Shown one piece after another: positions 17,648-25,756 of a DNA stretch of 64,000 nucleotides (positions are counted from its first letter, which is position 1; the number at the start of each line of letters is the position of its first letter). The stretch covers positions 1 to 64,000 of the forward strand of contig NZ_QMEV01000007.1 in NCBI RefSeq assembly GCF_003284935.1, written 5' to 3'. The translations under genes were made by a program, and so were the position numbers. The stretch comes from Mycobacterium colombiense. GTDB taxonomy: Bacteria > Actinomycetota > Actinomycetes > Mycobacteriales > Mycobacteriaceae. Under the pieces are notes generated by a model, which did not search any database, was not told where the DNA came from, and saw nothing but the letters and a program-made list of their open reading frames with translations.

Positions 17648-19269
17648 CACGGACCGCCCGGGGTCGGGCGCAAGGCCAGCACGCTGCCGTCGCCGTCGGC
17701 CGAGATATACAACGTCCCGTCGCCCGCGGCGGCGATGCCGGCGAACGGGCCCTGCGGCCCGGAGAACGGCGGCATGCCGCGCAGCGGTTTGGGCGTCACA
17801 CCCGGCGGGGGACCGACCGGCAGCCCGGACGCGATCGTCTGCCGCGCGTTGGTGCTCAGATCGAACGCGACCAGCTCCTTGGCGCCGGCGTCGACCACGT
17901 AGAGCACATCTCCGCGGACCAGAATGCCCTGCGGGCGTTGCAGATCGGCGGCGACGGTGTCGAGGCTCGACCCGTTCACCCGGATCACCCGCCCGGCCCC
18001 TGCCTCCGCCACCATGGCGGACCCGTTGGCATCGATCGCGACGCCGACCGGTTCACGCAGCCCGGTCGCCAGCACCTCGACATCTCCCGACTCCCAGGAC
18101 AGCACCCGCCCGGTGCCCAGCTCCGCGAACACCACACCGGCTGGGCTCAGGGCGACGCCGTAGAGCTGGTCGAAACCGTCTGCGAGCACGTCGGTTTCGT
18201 TGGCCTCGGGCCGGTACCGGCCGACCTGGCCGCCGGACGTGGTCACGACGAACTCACCGGGACCGCTTGCCGCCACACCGCGCAGGAACCCGGGATAACC
18301 GGGGCTGAACAACATTCCGGCGGTGTGCAGTGATCCGTCGGGCAGGGCGACGTAGAAGTAGGTGCCGTCGGCGATGTAGAGCCGCCCGTCGTGGCCCACC
18401 GTGAGATCCAGCGGCCAGTTGAGCCCGCCCGCCAGCACGGATCGCGCTGTGCCGTCGGGCGAGATCTCGGTGATCTCGCCGGTGAAGTTGGAAACGAACA
18501 GCCGATCGCCGACGAACGTGCAGTTGTCCAGCCCCGGGTTCAGCTGGGCGAGCAAGCGTTGCTCGCCGCTGCGCGGATCGATGCGCAGCACCTGTCCGGT
18601 TGCCACCTGGGTCGAGACGATGTGGCCCCGGGCATCGAACTTGACCGAGTCGGGCACGCCGAGACCGGTTGCCACACACTGCGGCTCGCCCCCGTCGGGG
18701 TCGATGCGCCAGATCTCGTTGGCACCCATCACCGGGAAGTACAGCAGCCCGTCCGGGCCGACCTCCATCGCGTTCGGAGAGGGCACGTTCTCCAAGAGCA
18801 CCCGCGGCGGACCGCCCGTCAGGTCGAATTCGAGCAGCCGCCCGCCCTCGCGGCATTCACCGATGAACAGCCGGTCTCGGTAGAAGGTGATGCCGTTGGC
18901 CGACGGCACGTCGTCGCGCAGCACCCGCGTTCGGCCGCCGGTGTCGCGGACGCTGACCCGGCCGTCCATCACCTCGGTGGCGTACAGATTGCCGGCGGCG
19001 TCGAACGCGACGTCGTCGGGCGCCACGATGTCGCCACCCGTGGGGCTGGCGGTCACCAGTTCCCCGGTCCGGTGGTCCAGCGCGCTGATCTGGCTGCCGG
19101 TCACCTGGGCGATGTAGACGCGGCCGTCCGGGCCAGTGCGCAGACCGTTGGCACCGAACAGCCGACTGGGCGCGGTGACCCGTTCGAGCGTCCAGCCCTC
19201 GGCGACGTCCATGGGGTGTGGCGCCGCGTACCGCGAGGGTTGCGCGGAGATGGCCCGTGAAATGGACAT
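17647..19269 (-). CDS. SMP-30/NHL beta-propeller, possible lactonase
   Basis: A 540-residue protein built of repeated propeller blades, each with a pattern such as GPDGRVYIA, DAAGNLYATEV, GPDGLLYFPV or GHDGRLYIAD. This is characteristic of SMP-30/gluconolactonase/LRE and NHL proteins. At this length it could hold about nine or more blade repeats, more than the six of a simple gluconolactonase. No signal peptide is visible, so it is likely cytoplasmic. Being first in an arm whose partner arm encodes a Baeyer-Villiger-type enzyme, a role in hydrolysing a lactone is attractive; this is inference. Catalytic acidic residues cannot be pinned down by eye. Confidence 0.8.
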   Translation of the reverse strand: MSISRAISAQPSRYAAPHPMDVAEGWTLERVTAPSRLFGANGLRTGPDGRVYIAQVTGSQISALDHRTGELVTASPTGGDIVAPDDVAFDAAGNLYATEVMDGRVSVRDTGGRTRVLRDDVPSANGITFYRDRLFIGECREGGRLLEFDLTGGPPRVLLENVPSPNAMEVGPDGLLYFPVMGANEIWRIDPDGGEPQCVATGLGVPDSVKFDARGHIVSTQVATGQVLRIDPRSGEQRLLAQLNPGLDNCTFVGDRLFVSNFTGEITEISPDGTARSVLAGGLNWPLDLTVGHDGRLYIADGTYFYVALPDGSLHTAGMLFSPGYPGFLRGVAASGPGEFVVTTSGGQVGRYRPEANETDVLADGFDQLYGVALSPAGVVFAELGTGRVLSWESGDVEVLATGLREPVGVAIDANGSAMVAEAGAGRVIRVNGSSLDTVAADLQRPQGILVRGDVLYVVDAGAKELVAFDLSTNARQTIASGLPVGPPPGVTPKPLRGMPPFSGPQGPFAGIAAAGDGTLYISADGDGSVLALRPTPGGP

Positions 19270-19324
19270 GCTCGCCGAGGTCCTTCCGTCAGCCGGTTGG
19301 GCTGGACGCTATCAACTCCACCTA

Positions 19325-19334
19325 GTCCAGACAA
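19325..19334. promoter_or_regulatory. Second GntR-type operator (GTCCAGACAA)
   Basis: GTCCAGACAA matches nine of ten bases of the core GTCCGGACAA found in the strong palindrome at 19415-19434. It lies about 56 bases upstream of the beta-propeller start codon, mirroring the position of the strong site relative to the rightward SDR. It fits the GT-N4-AC pattern of HutC-type GntR regulators. Binding by the locus regulator is inferred. Confidence 0.55.
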
Positions 19335-19361
19335 TAGCCGCCAAACCGCGGCGAACCGATC

Positions 19362-19391
19362 TTGACACCGAAGTCCGCCGATCGGAATAGT
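19362..19391 (+). promoter_or_regulatory. Candidate sigma-A promoter of the rightward catabolic arm
   Basis: TTGACA (19362-19367) is a perfect -35 box; 18 bases later AATAGT (19386-19391) serves as a four-of-six -10 match. Transcription would begin near 19398, just before the palindrome at 19415-19434, so a bound repressor would block elongation or escape. Confidence 0.5.
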
Positions 19392-19414
19392 GTTCTCCAA
19401 AGGACAGAATGCGA

Positions 19415-19434
19415 TATTTTGTCCGGACAAAATA
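19415..19434. promoter_or_regulatory. Perfect 20-bp palindrome, operator of the GntR regulator
   Basis: Each half is TATTTTGTCC and its exact complement, giving a perfect 20-bp palindrome with core TGTCCGGACA. The core fits the GT-N4-AC consensus of HutC/UTRA GntR proteins, and such a regulator is encoded in the adjacent arm. It lies 55 bases upstream of the rightward SDR start and just past the likely transcription start. A half-site GGACA is seen at 19402-19406. Confidence 0.75.
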
Positions 19435-19488
19435 GGCATTAATCCCGCCGCGGGACGCGCGACGCCCGGCGGCAGGGGAAAGCAGGTC

Positions 19489-20343
19489 ATGGCGGATCAC
19501 GGGGATCTTCTAGGGCTCGACGGGCGGGTCGTGGTGGTGTCGGGCGCCGGTGGGGGCGGCATCGGCACGACCGTCACGGCCATGGCCGCCCGGGCCGGGG
19601 CCACCGTGATCGCGGTGAGCCGGTCGAAGGAAAACCTCGACGAGCACGTCGCCCCACTGGCGCAGCAGGGCCTGCCCGTGCTGCCCGTCGCCGCGGATGC
19701 ATCCACCGACGAGGGCATCGCCGCGGTGCTCGACCACGCGCGCCGCGCCGACGGTGACTTGTACGGCCTGGTCAATGTCGCCGGCGGCGCCGAGCCGTCG
19801 ACGTGGATGCCCTCGACCCGGGTGGCGCGCGACGACTGGCGCACGATCTTCGCCGACAACCTCGAGACGGCCTTCTTCATGAGCCAGGCCGTGGCGGGCG
19901 AGCTCGTCGCCCATCACCTCCCGGGGTCGATCGTGTCGATCTCCTCGATCAGCGGCATGAACACCGCGCCGTTTCACATCGCCTACGGGACGGCCAAGGC
20001 GGCGATCGTGGCGATGACCCGGACGATGGCACTCGAGCTGGCGACGGCGGGAATTCGGGTCAACGCGGTGGCGCCCGGCGTCACCGAGACGGCGGCCTCG
20101 CGCACCTACGTCGACGAGGACCCCGATCGCGACCGGCAGGCGATCGCGATGGGCCGCCGTGGGCGGCCCGAAGAGCAGGCCGGCGCCATCCTGTTTCTGC
20201 TCTCGCAGATGTCGAGCTACGTCACCGGCCAGACGCTGCTGGTCGACGGCGGACTGGACCTCAAGTGGAGCCACCTCGGCGCCGACAACACGTCGCTGTT
20301 TCTCAAGGACGAATCCTTCCGCGCGGCAATCAGGAGGATGTGA
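19489..20343 (+). CDS. Short-chain dehydrogenase, first gene of the rightward arm
   Basis: A 284-residue SDR with a glycine-rich cofactor loop SGAGGGGIG at 18-26, Ser152/153, Tyr166 and Lys170 (YGTAK), and the C-terminal VTGQTLLVDGG. The frame is open from 19390, but the ATG at 19489 is chosen: AGGGGAAAG lies upstream, and the earlier codons would translate the operator. The extended glycine run in the cofactor loop (GAGGGGIG rather than GxxxGIG) adds one residue and is slightly atypical. Its TGA overlaps the ATG of the Rieske oxygenase gene. It could regenerate a ketone for the monooxygenase downstream. Confidence 0.92.
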   Translation: MADHGDLLGLDGRVVVVSGAGGGGIGTTVTAMAARAGATVIAVSRSKENLDEHVAPLAQQGLPVLPVAADASTDEGIAAVLDHARRADGDLYGLVNVAGGAEPSTWMPSTRVARDDWRTIFADNLETAFFMSQAVAGELVAHHLPGSIVSISSISGMNTAPFHIAYGTAKAAIVAMTRTMALELATAGIRVNAVAPGVTETAASRTYVDEDPDRDRQAIAMGRRGRPEEQAGAILFLLSQMSSYVTGQTLLVDGGLDLKWSHLGADNTSLFLKDESFRAAIRRM

Positions 20344-21734
20344 TGACCGATCTAGCGAAAGACACGGCGGCCGAGGAGCTTTCGCAACCGATGACCATCG
20401 GCGTGGAGGCCTACATCTCCGAGGAGTATGCCCGCGCCGAACGGGACAAGCTGTGGCGCAAGGTATGGCAGCAGGTCGGCCGGGTCGAGGAATTGCCCGA
20501 GGTGGGCAGCTACCTGACCTACGACATCCTCGACGACTCGATCATCGTGGTGCGCACCGGCGCCGCGGAGTTCCACGCCCACCACAACGTGTGCATGCAC
20601 CGCGGCCGCCGGCTGATCGACACTCCCGAGGGCGCCAAGAACGCGTGCGCGCGAACCCGAAAGTCGTTCGTCTGTGGCTTCCACGGCTGGACCTACGGCC
20701 TGGACGGCGCGTGCACCCACATACGCGAACAGCAGGACTGGCAGGGCGCGCTCACCGAAGACAACACCCACCTGCGTCCGGTGCGGGTCGATACCTGGGG
20801 TGGCTGGTTGTGGATCAACATGGACCCCGACTGCGAACCGCTCGCCGATTTCCTGTTCCCCGCCGCGAAGATCCTCGACCCCTTTGGGCTGGAGAACATG
20901 CGCTACAAATGGCGCAAGTGGCTCTCGTTCGACTGCAACTGGAAGGTTGCGTTGGAGGCCTTCAACGAGACCTACCACGTCTACACCACGCATCCGGAGT
21001 TCAACAAGTTCGGCGAGTTCAAGGGCTGGGCGAAAGCCCAAGGCAGACATAGCAACATCGGCTATGACGCGCCGGAGGACTTGGAGGCCACCAAGTCCAA
21101 GATCCGCCTCGGCATCGGCGCCGATCCTCGCGTGTCGACGGCGGAGATGCAGGTTTACACGATGGAGGAGACCAACGCCACCACCACGCAGACGCTGGTG
21201 AACGCCGCCAAGCGGCTGGTGGACGAGCTGCCCGAGGGGACACCGGCCGACCAGGTCCTCGAGCACTGGCTGGCCTCGGCGCGCCGCGACGACGAGGCCC
21301 GCGGGGTCATTTGGCCGACGATTCCCGCCGACATCCTCGGGCAGGCCGGCACCGCATGGCAGATCTTCCCGAACTTCCAGATCGGCCAGGGCCTGACCAG
21401 CGCGCTGTGCTACGGCGCACGACCGCACCCCAGCTACAACCCGGACAAGTGCATCTTCGAGGTGTCGGTCTTCGAGCTGTACCCCAAAGGCCAAGAGCCC
21501 CAGACGGAATGGGAATACACCCCGGTCGGGGACCCCAGGTGGCGCTCGGTGTTGCCGCAGGACTTCTCTAACATGGCCGCCGTGCAGCAGGGCATGAAGT
21601 CACTTGGCTTCGGCGGCACCAAGCCCAACCCGTACCGCGAGCGCAGCACCGTCAACCTGCACTACCAGCTGTCGAGGTACATGGGGACCGGTGAGCCCCA
21701 GGAGCTTTCGGAAAAGGAGCGCCCCCAGGCATGA
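20343..21734 (+). CDS. Rieske non-heme iron oxygenase, catalytic subunit
   Basis: A 463-residue ring-hydroxylating-type oxygenase alpha subunit, which uses O2 and electrons from a reductase. The Rieske cluster ligands are Cys84-x-His86 and Cys111-x2-His114 (CGFHGW). The mononuclear iron site is NETYHVYTTH with His212 and His217. The two halves of the Rieske motif are 24 residues apart rather than the usual 15-17, because of an insertion containing Lys, Asn and Cys102. No beta subunit, ferredoxin or reductase gene is nearby, so electrons must come from elsewhere. Starts: ATG at 20343, coupled by TGATG, with AGGAGG upstream. Substrate unknown; hydroxylation or O-demethylation of a cyclic compound is possible. 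Confidence 0.95.
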   Translation: MTDLAKDTAAEELSQPMTIGVEAYISEEYARAERDKLWRKVWQQVGRVEELPEVGSYLTYDILDDSIIVVRTGAAEFHAHHNVCMHRGRRLIDTPEGAKNACARTRKSFVCGFHGWTYGLDGACTHIREQQDWQGALTEDNTHLRPVRVDTWGGWLWINMDPDCEPLADFLFPAAKILDPFGLENMRYKWRKWLSFDCNWKVALEAFNETYHVYTTHPEFNKFGEFKGWAKAQGRHSNIGYDAPEDLEATKSKIRLGIGADPRVSTAEMQVYTMEETNATTTQTLVNAAKRLVDELPEGTPADQVLEHWLASARRDDEARGVIWPTIPADILGQAGTAWQIFPNFQIGQGLTSALCYGARPHPSYNPDKCIFEVSVFELYPKGQEPQTEWEYTPVGDPRWRSVLPQDFSNMAAVQQGMKSLGFGGTKPNPYRERSTVNLHYQLSRYMGTGEPQELSEKERPQA

Positions 21735-23590
21735 CCCCCGACATGGAAACGCACCAAGACGGATGCGGGCCCACCCAGACGCCCGACGACGTCGACATCG
21801 ACGCGCTGCGCGAGAAGTACCGCCAGGAGCGCGAAAAGCGGCTGCGCAAGGAAGGTTCCAAGCAGTACATCGAACTGGAGGACGACTTCGCCGGCTACTA
21901 CGAGGTCGACCCCTACACACCCGCGACGCCGCGCGAGCCGATCCGCCAGGACATCGACGTCGCGGTCCTGGGCGGCGGCTTCGGGGGTCTGCTGTCGGCG
22001 GCCCACCTGAAGAAGGCGGGCGTCGACGACGTACGGGTCATCGAGCTCGGCGGCGACTTCGGCGGCGTCTGGTACTGGAACCGTTATCCCGGCATCCAGT
22101 GCGACAACGAATCCTACTGCTACATCCCGCTTCTCGAAGAGCTCGACTTCATGCCGTCGAAGAAGTTCGCCGACGGCGCCGAGATATATCAGCATTGCCG
22201 CAACATCGGCAAGCACTTCGGCCTCTACGATTCGGCGATCTTCTCCACCCAGGTGCGCGATCTGCGGTGGGACGAGGACAGCAAGCGGTGGCGGATCAGC
22301 ACCAACCGCGACGACGACATCCGCGCCCGGTTCGTCGTGCTGGCGTCGGGCCCGTTCCACCGGCCCAAACTGCCGGGCATCCCCGGGATCAAGGACTTCA
22401 AGGGGCACGCGTTCCATTCGTCGCGGTGGGACTACGACTACACCGGCGGCGACACGGGCGGCAACCTGCACAAGCTGGCCGACAAGAAGGTCGCCGTCGT
22501 CGGCACCGGCGCCACTGCCATCCAGATCGTCCCGTTCCTGGCCCGAGACACCCAGCACCTCTACGTCTTCCAGCGCACCCCCTCGACGGTCGACGAGCGC
22601 AACAACGCGCCCACCGACCCGGAATGGGTCAAGACGCTGCGGCCGGGCTGGCAGCGGGAGCGGCAGCGCAACTTCCACTCCTGGACGTTCGAGGGCATGG
22701 CGCTGGGCCAGCCGGACCTGGTGTGCGACTTCTGGACCGAGCTCGGCCGCAACACGGCGGCTCGGGTGCTGGCCCTGGACGACCCCGCCTCGATGACGCC
22801 CGAGCAGTTCATGGCGATCCGCGAGGAAGAGGACTACAAGCTGATGGAGCGGCTGCGCCGCCGCATCGGGGCGATCGTCGAGGACCCGCAAACCGCCGAG
22901 GCCCTCAAGCCCTACTACCGGTTCCTGTGCAAGCGGCCGCTGTCCAACGACGAGTACCTGCCGGTGTTCAACCGGCCCAACGTCACCCTCGTCGACGTCT
23001 CGGATTCCAAAGGCGTGGAACGCATCACCGAGAAGGGTCTGGTCGCTGGCGGCGTCGAGTACGAGGTCGACTGCATCATCTACGCCAGCGGCTTCGAGAT
23101 CACCACCGAGATCAGCCGCCGCTACTCCATGGAGACCATCCAGGGCCGTGACGGGCTGTCGCTGTTCGACCATTGGAGCGCCGGTTACAAAACGTTGCAC
23201 GGGATGACCAGCCGGGGATTCCCCAACCAGTTCTACACGGGCTTCACTCAGGTCGGCATCTCCGCCAACATCGCGGCCAACTACGAGCTGCAGGGCGAGC
23301 ACATCGCCTACATCATCGCCGAGGCGCTCAAACGCGGCGCCACCACCGTGGAGCCCAGCCAGGCGGCGCAGGAGCGGTGGTGCGCGACGATCCGCGAAAC
23401 CGCGATCGACAATTCGGCGTTCGACGCCCAATGCACGCCCGGCTATTACAACAACGAAGGCGGCGGCGGGGGCGAGGGCATCCGGTCGCACCTCGGCGAG
23501 CCGTACGGCCCCGGCTTCTACGCCTTCGAGGACCTGCTCCGGGCATGGCGCGACGCAGGTGAGCTGGAAGGGTTGGTGCTCGGCGTTTGA
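21731..23590 (+). CDS. Baeyer-Villiger-type flavin monooxygenase
   Basis: A 619-residue FAD/NADPH enzyme that inserts oxygen next to a carbonyl to make esters or lactones. The FAD motif GGGFGG is at 81-86 and the NADPH motif GTGATA at 258-263. The type I Baeyer-Villiger fingerprint F-x-G-x3-H-x3-W is complete (Phe223, Gly225, His229, Trp233). About 75 residues precede the FAD fold (ALREKYRQEREKRLR), an extension I associate with long-form enzymes acting on large cyclic or steroid ketones. A 4-base ATGA overlap couples it to the Rieske gene. The final WP of the fingerprint is WD here, a tolerated variant. Confidence 0.93.
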   Translation: MTPDMETHQDGCGPTQTPDDVDIDALREKYRQEREKRLRKEGSKQYIELEDDFAGYYEVDPYTPATPREPIRQDIDVAVLGGGFGGLLSAAHLKKAGVDDVRVIELGGDFGGVWYWNRYPGIQCDNESYCYIPLLEELDFMPSKKFADGAEIYQHCRNIGKHFGLYDSAIFSTQVRDLRWDEDSKRWRISTNRDDDIRARFVVLASGPFHRPKLPGIPGIKDFKGHAFHSSRWDYDYTGGDTGGNLHKLADKKVAVVGTGATAIQIVPFLARDTQHLYVFQRTPSTVDERNNAPTDPEWVKTLRPGWQRERQRNFHSWTFEGMALGQPDLVCDFWTELGRNTAARVLALDDPASMTPEQFMAIREEEDYKLMERLRRRIGAIVEDPQTAEALKPYYRFLCKRPLSNDEYLPVFNRPNVTLVDVSDSKGVERITEKGLVAGGVEYEVDCIIYASGFEITTEISRRYSMETIQGRDGLSLFDHWSAGYKTLHGMTSRGFPNQFYTGFTQVGISANIAANYELQGEHIAYIIAEALKRGATTVEPSQAAQERWCATIRETAIDNSAFDAQCTPGYYNNEGGGGGEGIRSHLGEPYGPGFYAFEDLLRAWRDAGELEGLVLGV

Positions 23591-24555
23591 CCGAAACCAT
23601 TGCGCCACAACTCCGGTTCGACGACCGCGTCGCCGTGGTGACCGGCGCCGGCCGCGGGCTGGGCCGTGCGTACGCGCAGCTGCTCGCCTCGCGCGGGGCC
23701 AAGGTGGTCGTCAACGACGTCGGCGGCGGTTTGGACGGTGAGGGTACCGACGCCGGACCGGCCGAGCGGGTGGTCGCCGAGATCACCGCGGCCGGCGGTG
23801 AGGCCGTCGCCTGCGGCGCCTCGGTGGCGACCCCCGAAGGCGGCCAGGAGATCGTCACGACCGCGCTCGAACGTTACGGCCGCATCGACGTGGTGGTGCA
23901 CAACGCCGGCAACGTTCGCCGCGCCTCGCTCAAGGAGATGAGCTACGAGGACTTCGACACCGTGCTCGACGTGCACCTGCGCGGCGCGTTCCACGTCGTG
24001 CGGCCCGCCTTCCCGCTCATGTGCAACGCCGGCTACGGCCGCATCGTGCTGACGTCGTCGATCGGCGGGCTCTACGGAAACCATCACGTGGCTAACTACG
24101 CGGCCGCCAAAGCCGGCGTGATCGGGTTGGCCAATGTCGTCGCGCTCGAAGGTGCCGCCGAGGGCGTGCGGTGCAACGTGATCGTGCCGGCCGCGGTGAC
24201 GCGCATGGCCGAGGGCATCGACACCTCGTCCTATCCGCCGATGGGCGCGGAACTCGTTGCGCCCGTGGTGGGTTGGCTCGCGCACGAGTCCTGTTCGGTG
24301 ACCGGCGAACTGTTCATCGCGCTGGCGGGCCGGGTGGCGCGGGCGGTGATCGCGGAGAGCCCCGGCGTGTGCCGGCCGTCGTGGACCCTCGAGGAGGTCG
24401 GCAGCCACCTGGACGCGATCCGCTACGTCGAGGCGCCGCTCATTTTCCCGGTCGTCCCGGACGGGCACAACGAGCACATCCGCTACAGCTTCGACCTGGC
24501 TCAGAGGTCAAACGAACTACACGCCTCAACCGACCACGGAGCACTCCATGGCTAG
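23587..24555 (+). CDS. SDR of the (3R)-hydroxyacyl-CoA dehydrogenase/MFE-2 type
   Basis: A 322-residue SDR: TGAGRGLG near residues 19-26, then VVVNDVGGGLDGEG, a cofactor loop typical of peroxisomal MFE-2 and actinobacterial hydroxyacyl-CoA or steroid dehydrogenases. HNAGN follows, and Tyr/Lys lie in YAAAK. The C-terminal extension of about 80 residues (ESPGVCRPSWTLEEV) also fits MFE-2-like members. The start is a TTG overlapping the monooxygenase stop by four bases (TTGA), an unusual but coupled start. It may act on a CoA-bound hydroxy intermediate, consistent with the CoA-transferase encoded next; substrate unknown. Confidence 0.9.
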   Translation: MTETIAPQLRFDDRVAVVTGAGRGLGRAYAQLLASRGAKVVVNDVGGGLDGEGTDAGPAERVVAEITAAGGEAVACGASVATPEGGQEIVTTALERYGRIDVVVHNAGNVRRASLKEMSYEDFDTVLDVHLRGAFHVVRPAFPLMCNAGYGRIVLTSSIGGLYGNHHVANYAAAKAGVIGLANVVALEGAAEGVRCNVIVPAAVTRMAEGIDTSSYPPMGAELVAPVVGWLAHESCSVTGELFIALAGRVARAVIAESPGVCRPSWTLEEVGSHLDAIRYVEAPLIFPVVPDGHNEHIRYSFDLAQRSNELHASTDHGALHG

Positions 24556-25711
24556 CCCGACCGGCCCAATGGCGGGGTTGCGCGTCATCGACCTCACCGC
24601 GATGGTGATGGGGCCGTACTGCACGCAGATCATGGCCGACATGGGCGCCGACGTCATCAAAGTCGAACCACCGCAGGGTGATAACACCCGCTACATCTCG
24701 GTGGGCCCGGCCCCGGGCATGAGCGGGGTGTTCGTCAACGTCAACCGGGGCAAGCGCAGCGTGGTGCTGGACCTGCGAACCGACGCCGGCGCGGACGCGT
24801 TGCGCGCCCTGGCCGAGACGGCCGACGTGTTCATCCACTCGATGCGGGCCAAGGCGATCGCCAAGCTCGGCTTTGGTTACGACGACGTCGCCGCGATCAA
24901 TCCCGCTGTCGTCTATACCAATTGCTACGGGTACGGGCGCCGCGGACCCGATCACGACCGCCCCGCCTACGACGACACCATCCAGGCCGAATGCGGCCTG
25001 CCGGCCGTGCAACAGCAATTGACCGGCGAGGCAGACTATGTCGGCACCATCATGGCCGACAAGGTCGCCGGGCTGACGGCGCTGTACGCGACGACCATGG
25101 CGCTGTTCCACCGGGAGCGCACCGGGCAGGGACAGGAGGTCGAGGTCGCCATGTTCGAAACCATGGCGTCGTTCATGCTCGTCGAACACGCCAACGGCGC
25201 CCTGTTCGACCCTCCGCTCGGGCCCGCGGTGTATCCGCGCACCGTGGCGCCCAACCGCCGCCCGTACCGCACCAGCGACGGCCACATCGCCGCGTTGATC
25301 TACAACGACAAGCACTGGAACGCGTTCATGAACGCCGTTCAGCCACCGTGGGCCAGCGAGCTGTATTCGACGTTGGAGCAGCGTGCCCGCGAAATCGACA
25401 CCGTCTACGGCTTGGTGGCCGAGACGATGAAGGAGCGGACCACCGCGGAGTGGCTGGCACTGCTGCGGGACCTCGAAATACCGGCCGCGCCGCTGAACAC
25501 CCCGGGCGCGCTGTTCGACGATCCGCATCTCAATGCCGTCGGCATGTTCGAGACGGTGGACAGCCCGCACGGGCCGGTGCGCTTCCCGGGCGTACCCACC
25601 TGGTTCTCGCAGACGCCGGGTCGGGTCGCGGGGCCGGCGCCCGAGCTCGGCGCCCACACCGCGGAAGTGCTCGCCGAACTGGGCCTGGCCGTCGACGCGA
25701 ACCCGAGATAA
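24548..25711 (+). CDS. Family III CoA-transferase (CaiB/BaiF type)
   Basis: A 387-residue CoA-transferase that moves CoA between carboxylates through an aspartyl-CoA intermediate. The N-terminal LRVIDLTAMVMGPYCTQIMA and GADVIKVEPPQGD are the family hallmark, and Asp142 in RPAYDDTIQA fits the catalytic aspartate. It is slightly shorter than formyl-CoA transferase (about 430 residues by memory). It overlaps the preceding SDR by eight bases with GGAG upstream. Followed by a thiamine-diphosphate enzyme and an aldehyde dehydrogenase, it may activate a 2-hydroxy acid before C-C cleavage, as Frc does for oxalate. Confidence 0.92.
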   Translation: MASPTGPMAGLRVIDLTAMVMGPYCTQIMADMGADVIKVEPPQGDNTRYISVGPAPGMSGVFVNVNRGKRSVVLDLRTDAGADALRALAETADVFIHSMRAKAIAKLGFGYDDVAAINPAVVYTNCYGYGRRGPDHDRPAYDDTIQAECGLPAVQQQLTGEADYVGTIMADKVAGLTALYATTMALFHRERTGQGQEVEVAMFETMASFMLVEHANGALFDPPLGPAVYPRTVAPNRRPYRTSDGHIAALIYNDKHWNAFMNAVQPPWASELYSTLEQRAREIDTVYGLVAETMKERTTAEWLALLRDLEIPAAPLNTPGALFDDPHLNAVGMFETVDSPHGPVRFPGVPTWFSQTPGRVAGPAPELGAHTAEVLAELGLAVDANPR

Positions 25712-25756
25712 CGCCAACTGGAACGAAATAGGCTGTCAACAAAGGAGTTTCCCACC

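Noticed and set aside
19803..21734. A 643-residue frame suggesting an extra N-terminal domain on the Rieske oxygenase
   Set aside because: The first 180 codons run through the SDR gene in another frame and are Arg/Gly-rich; the coupled ATG at 20343 begins the real protein.
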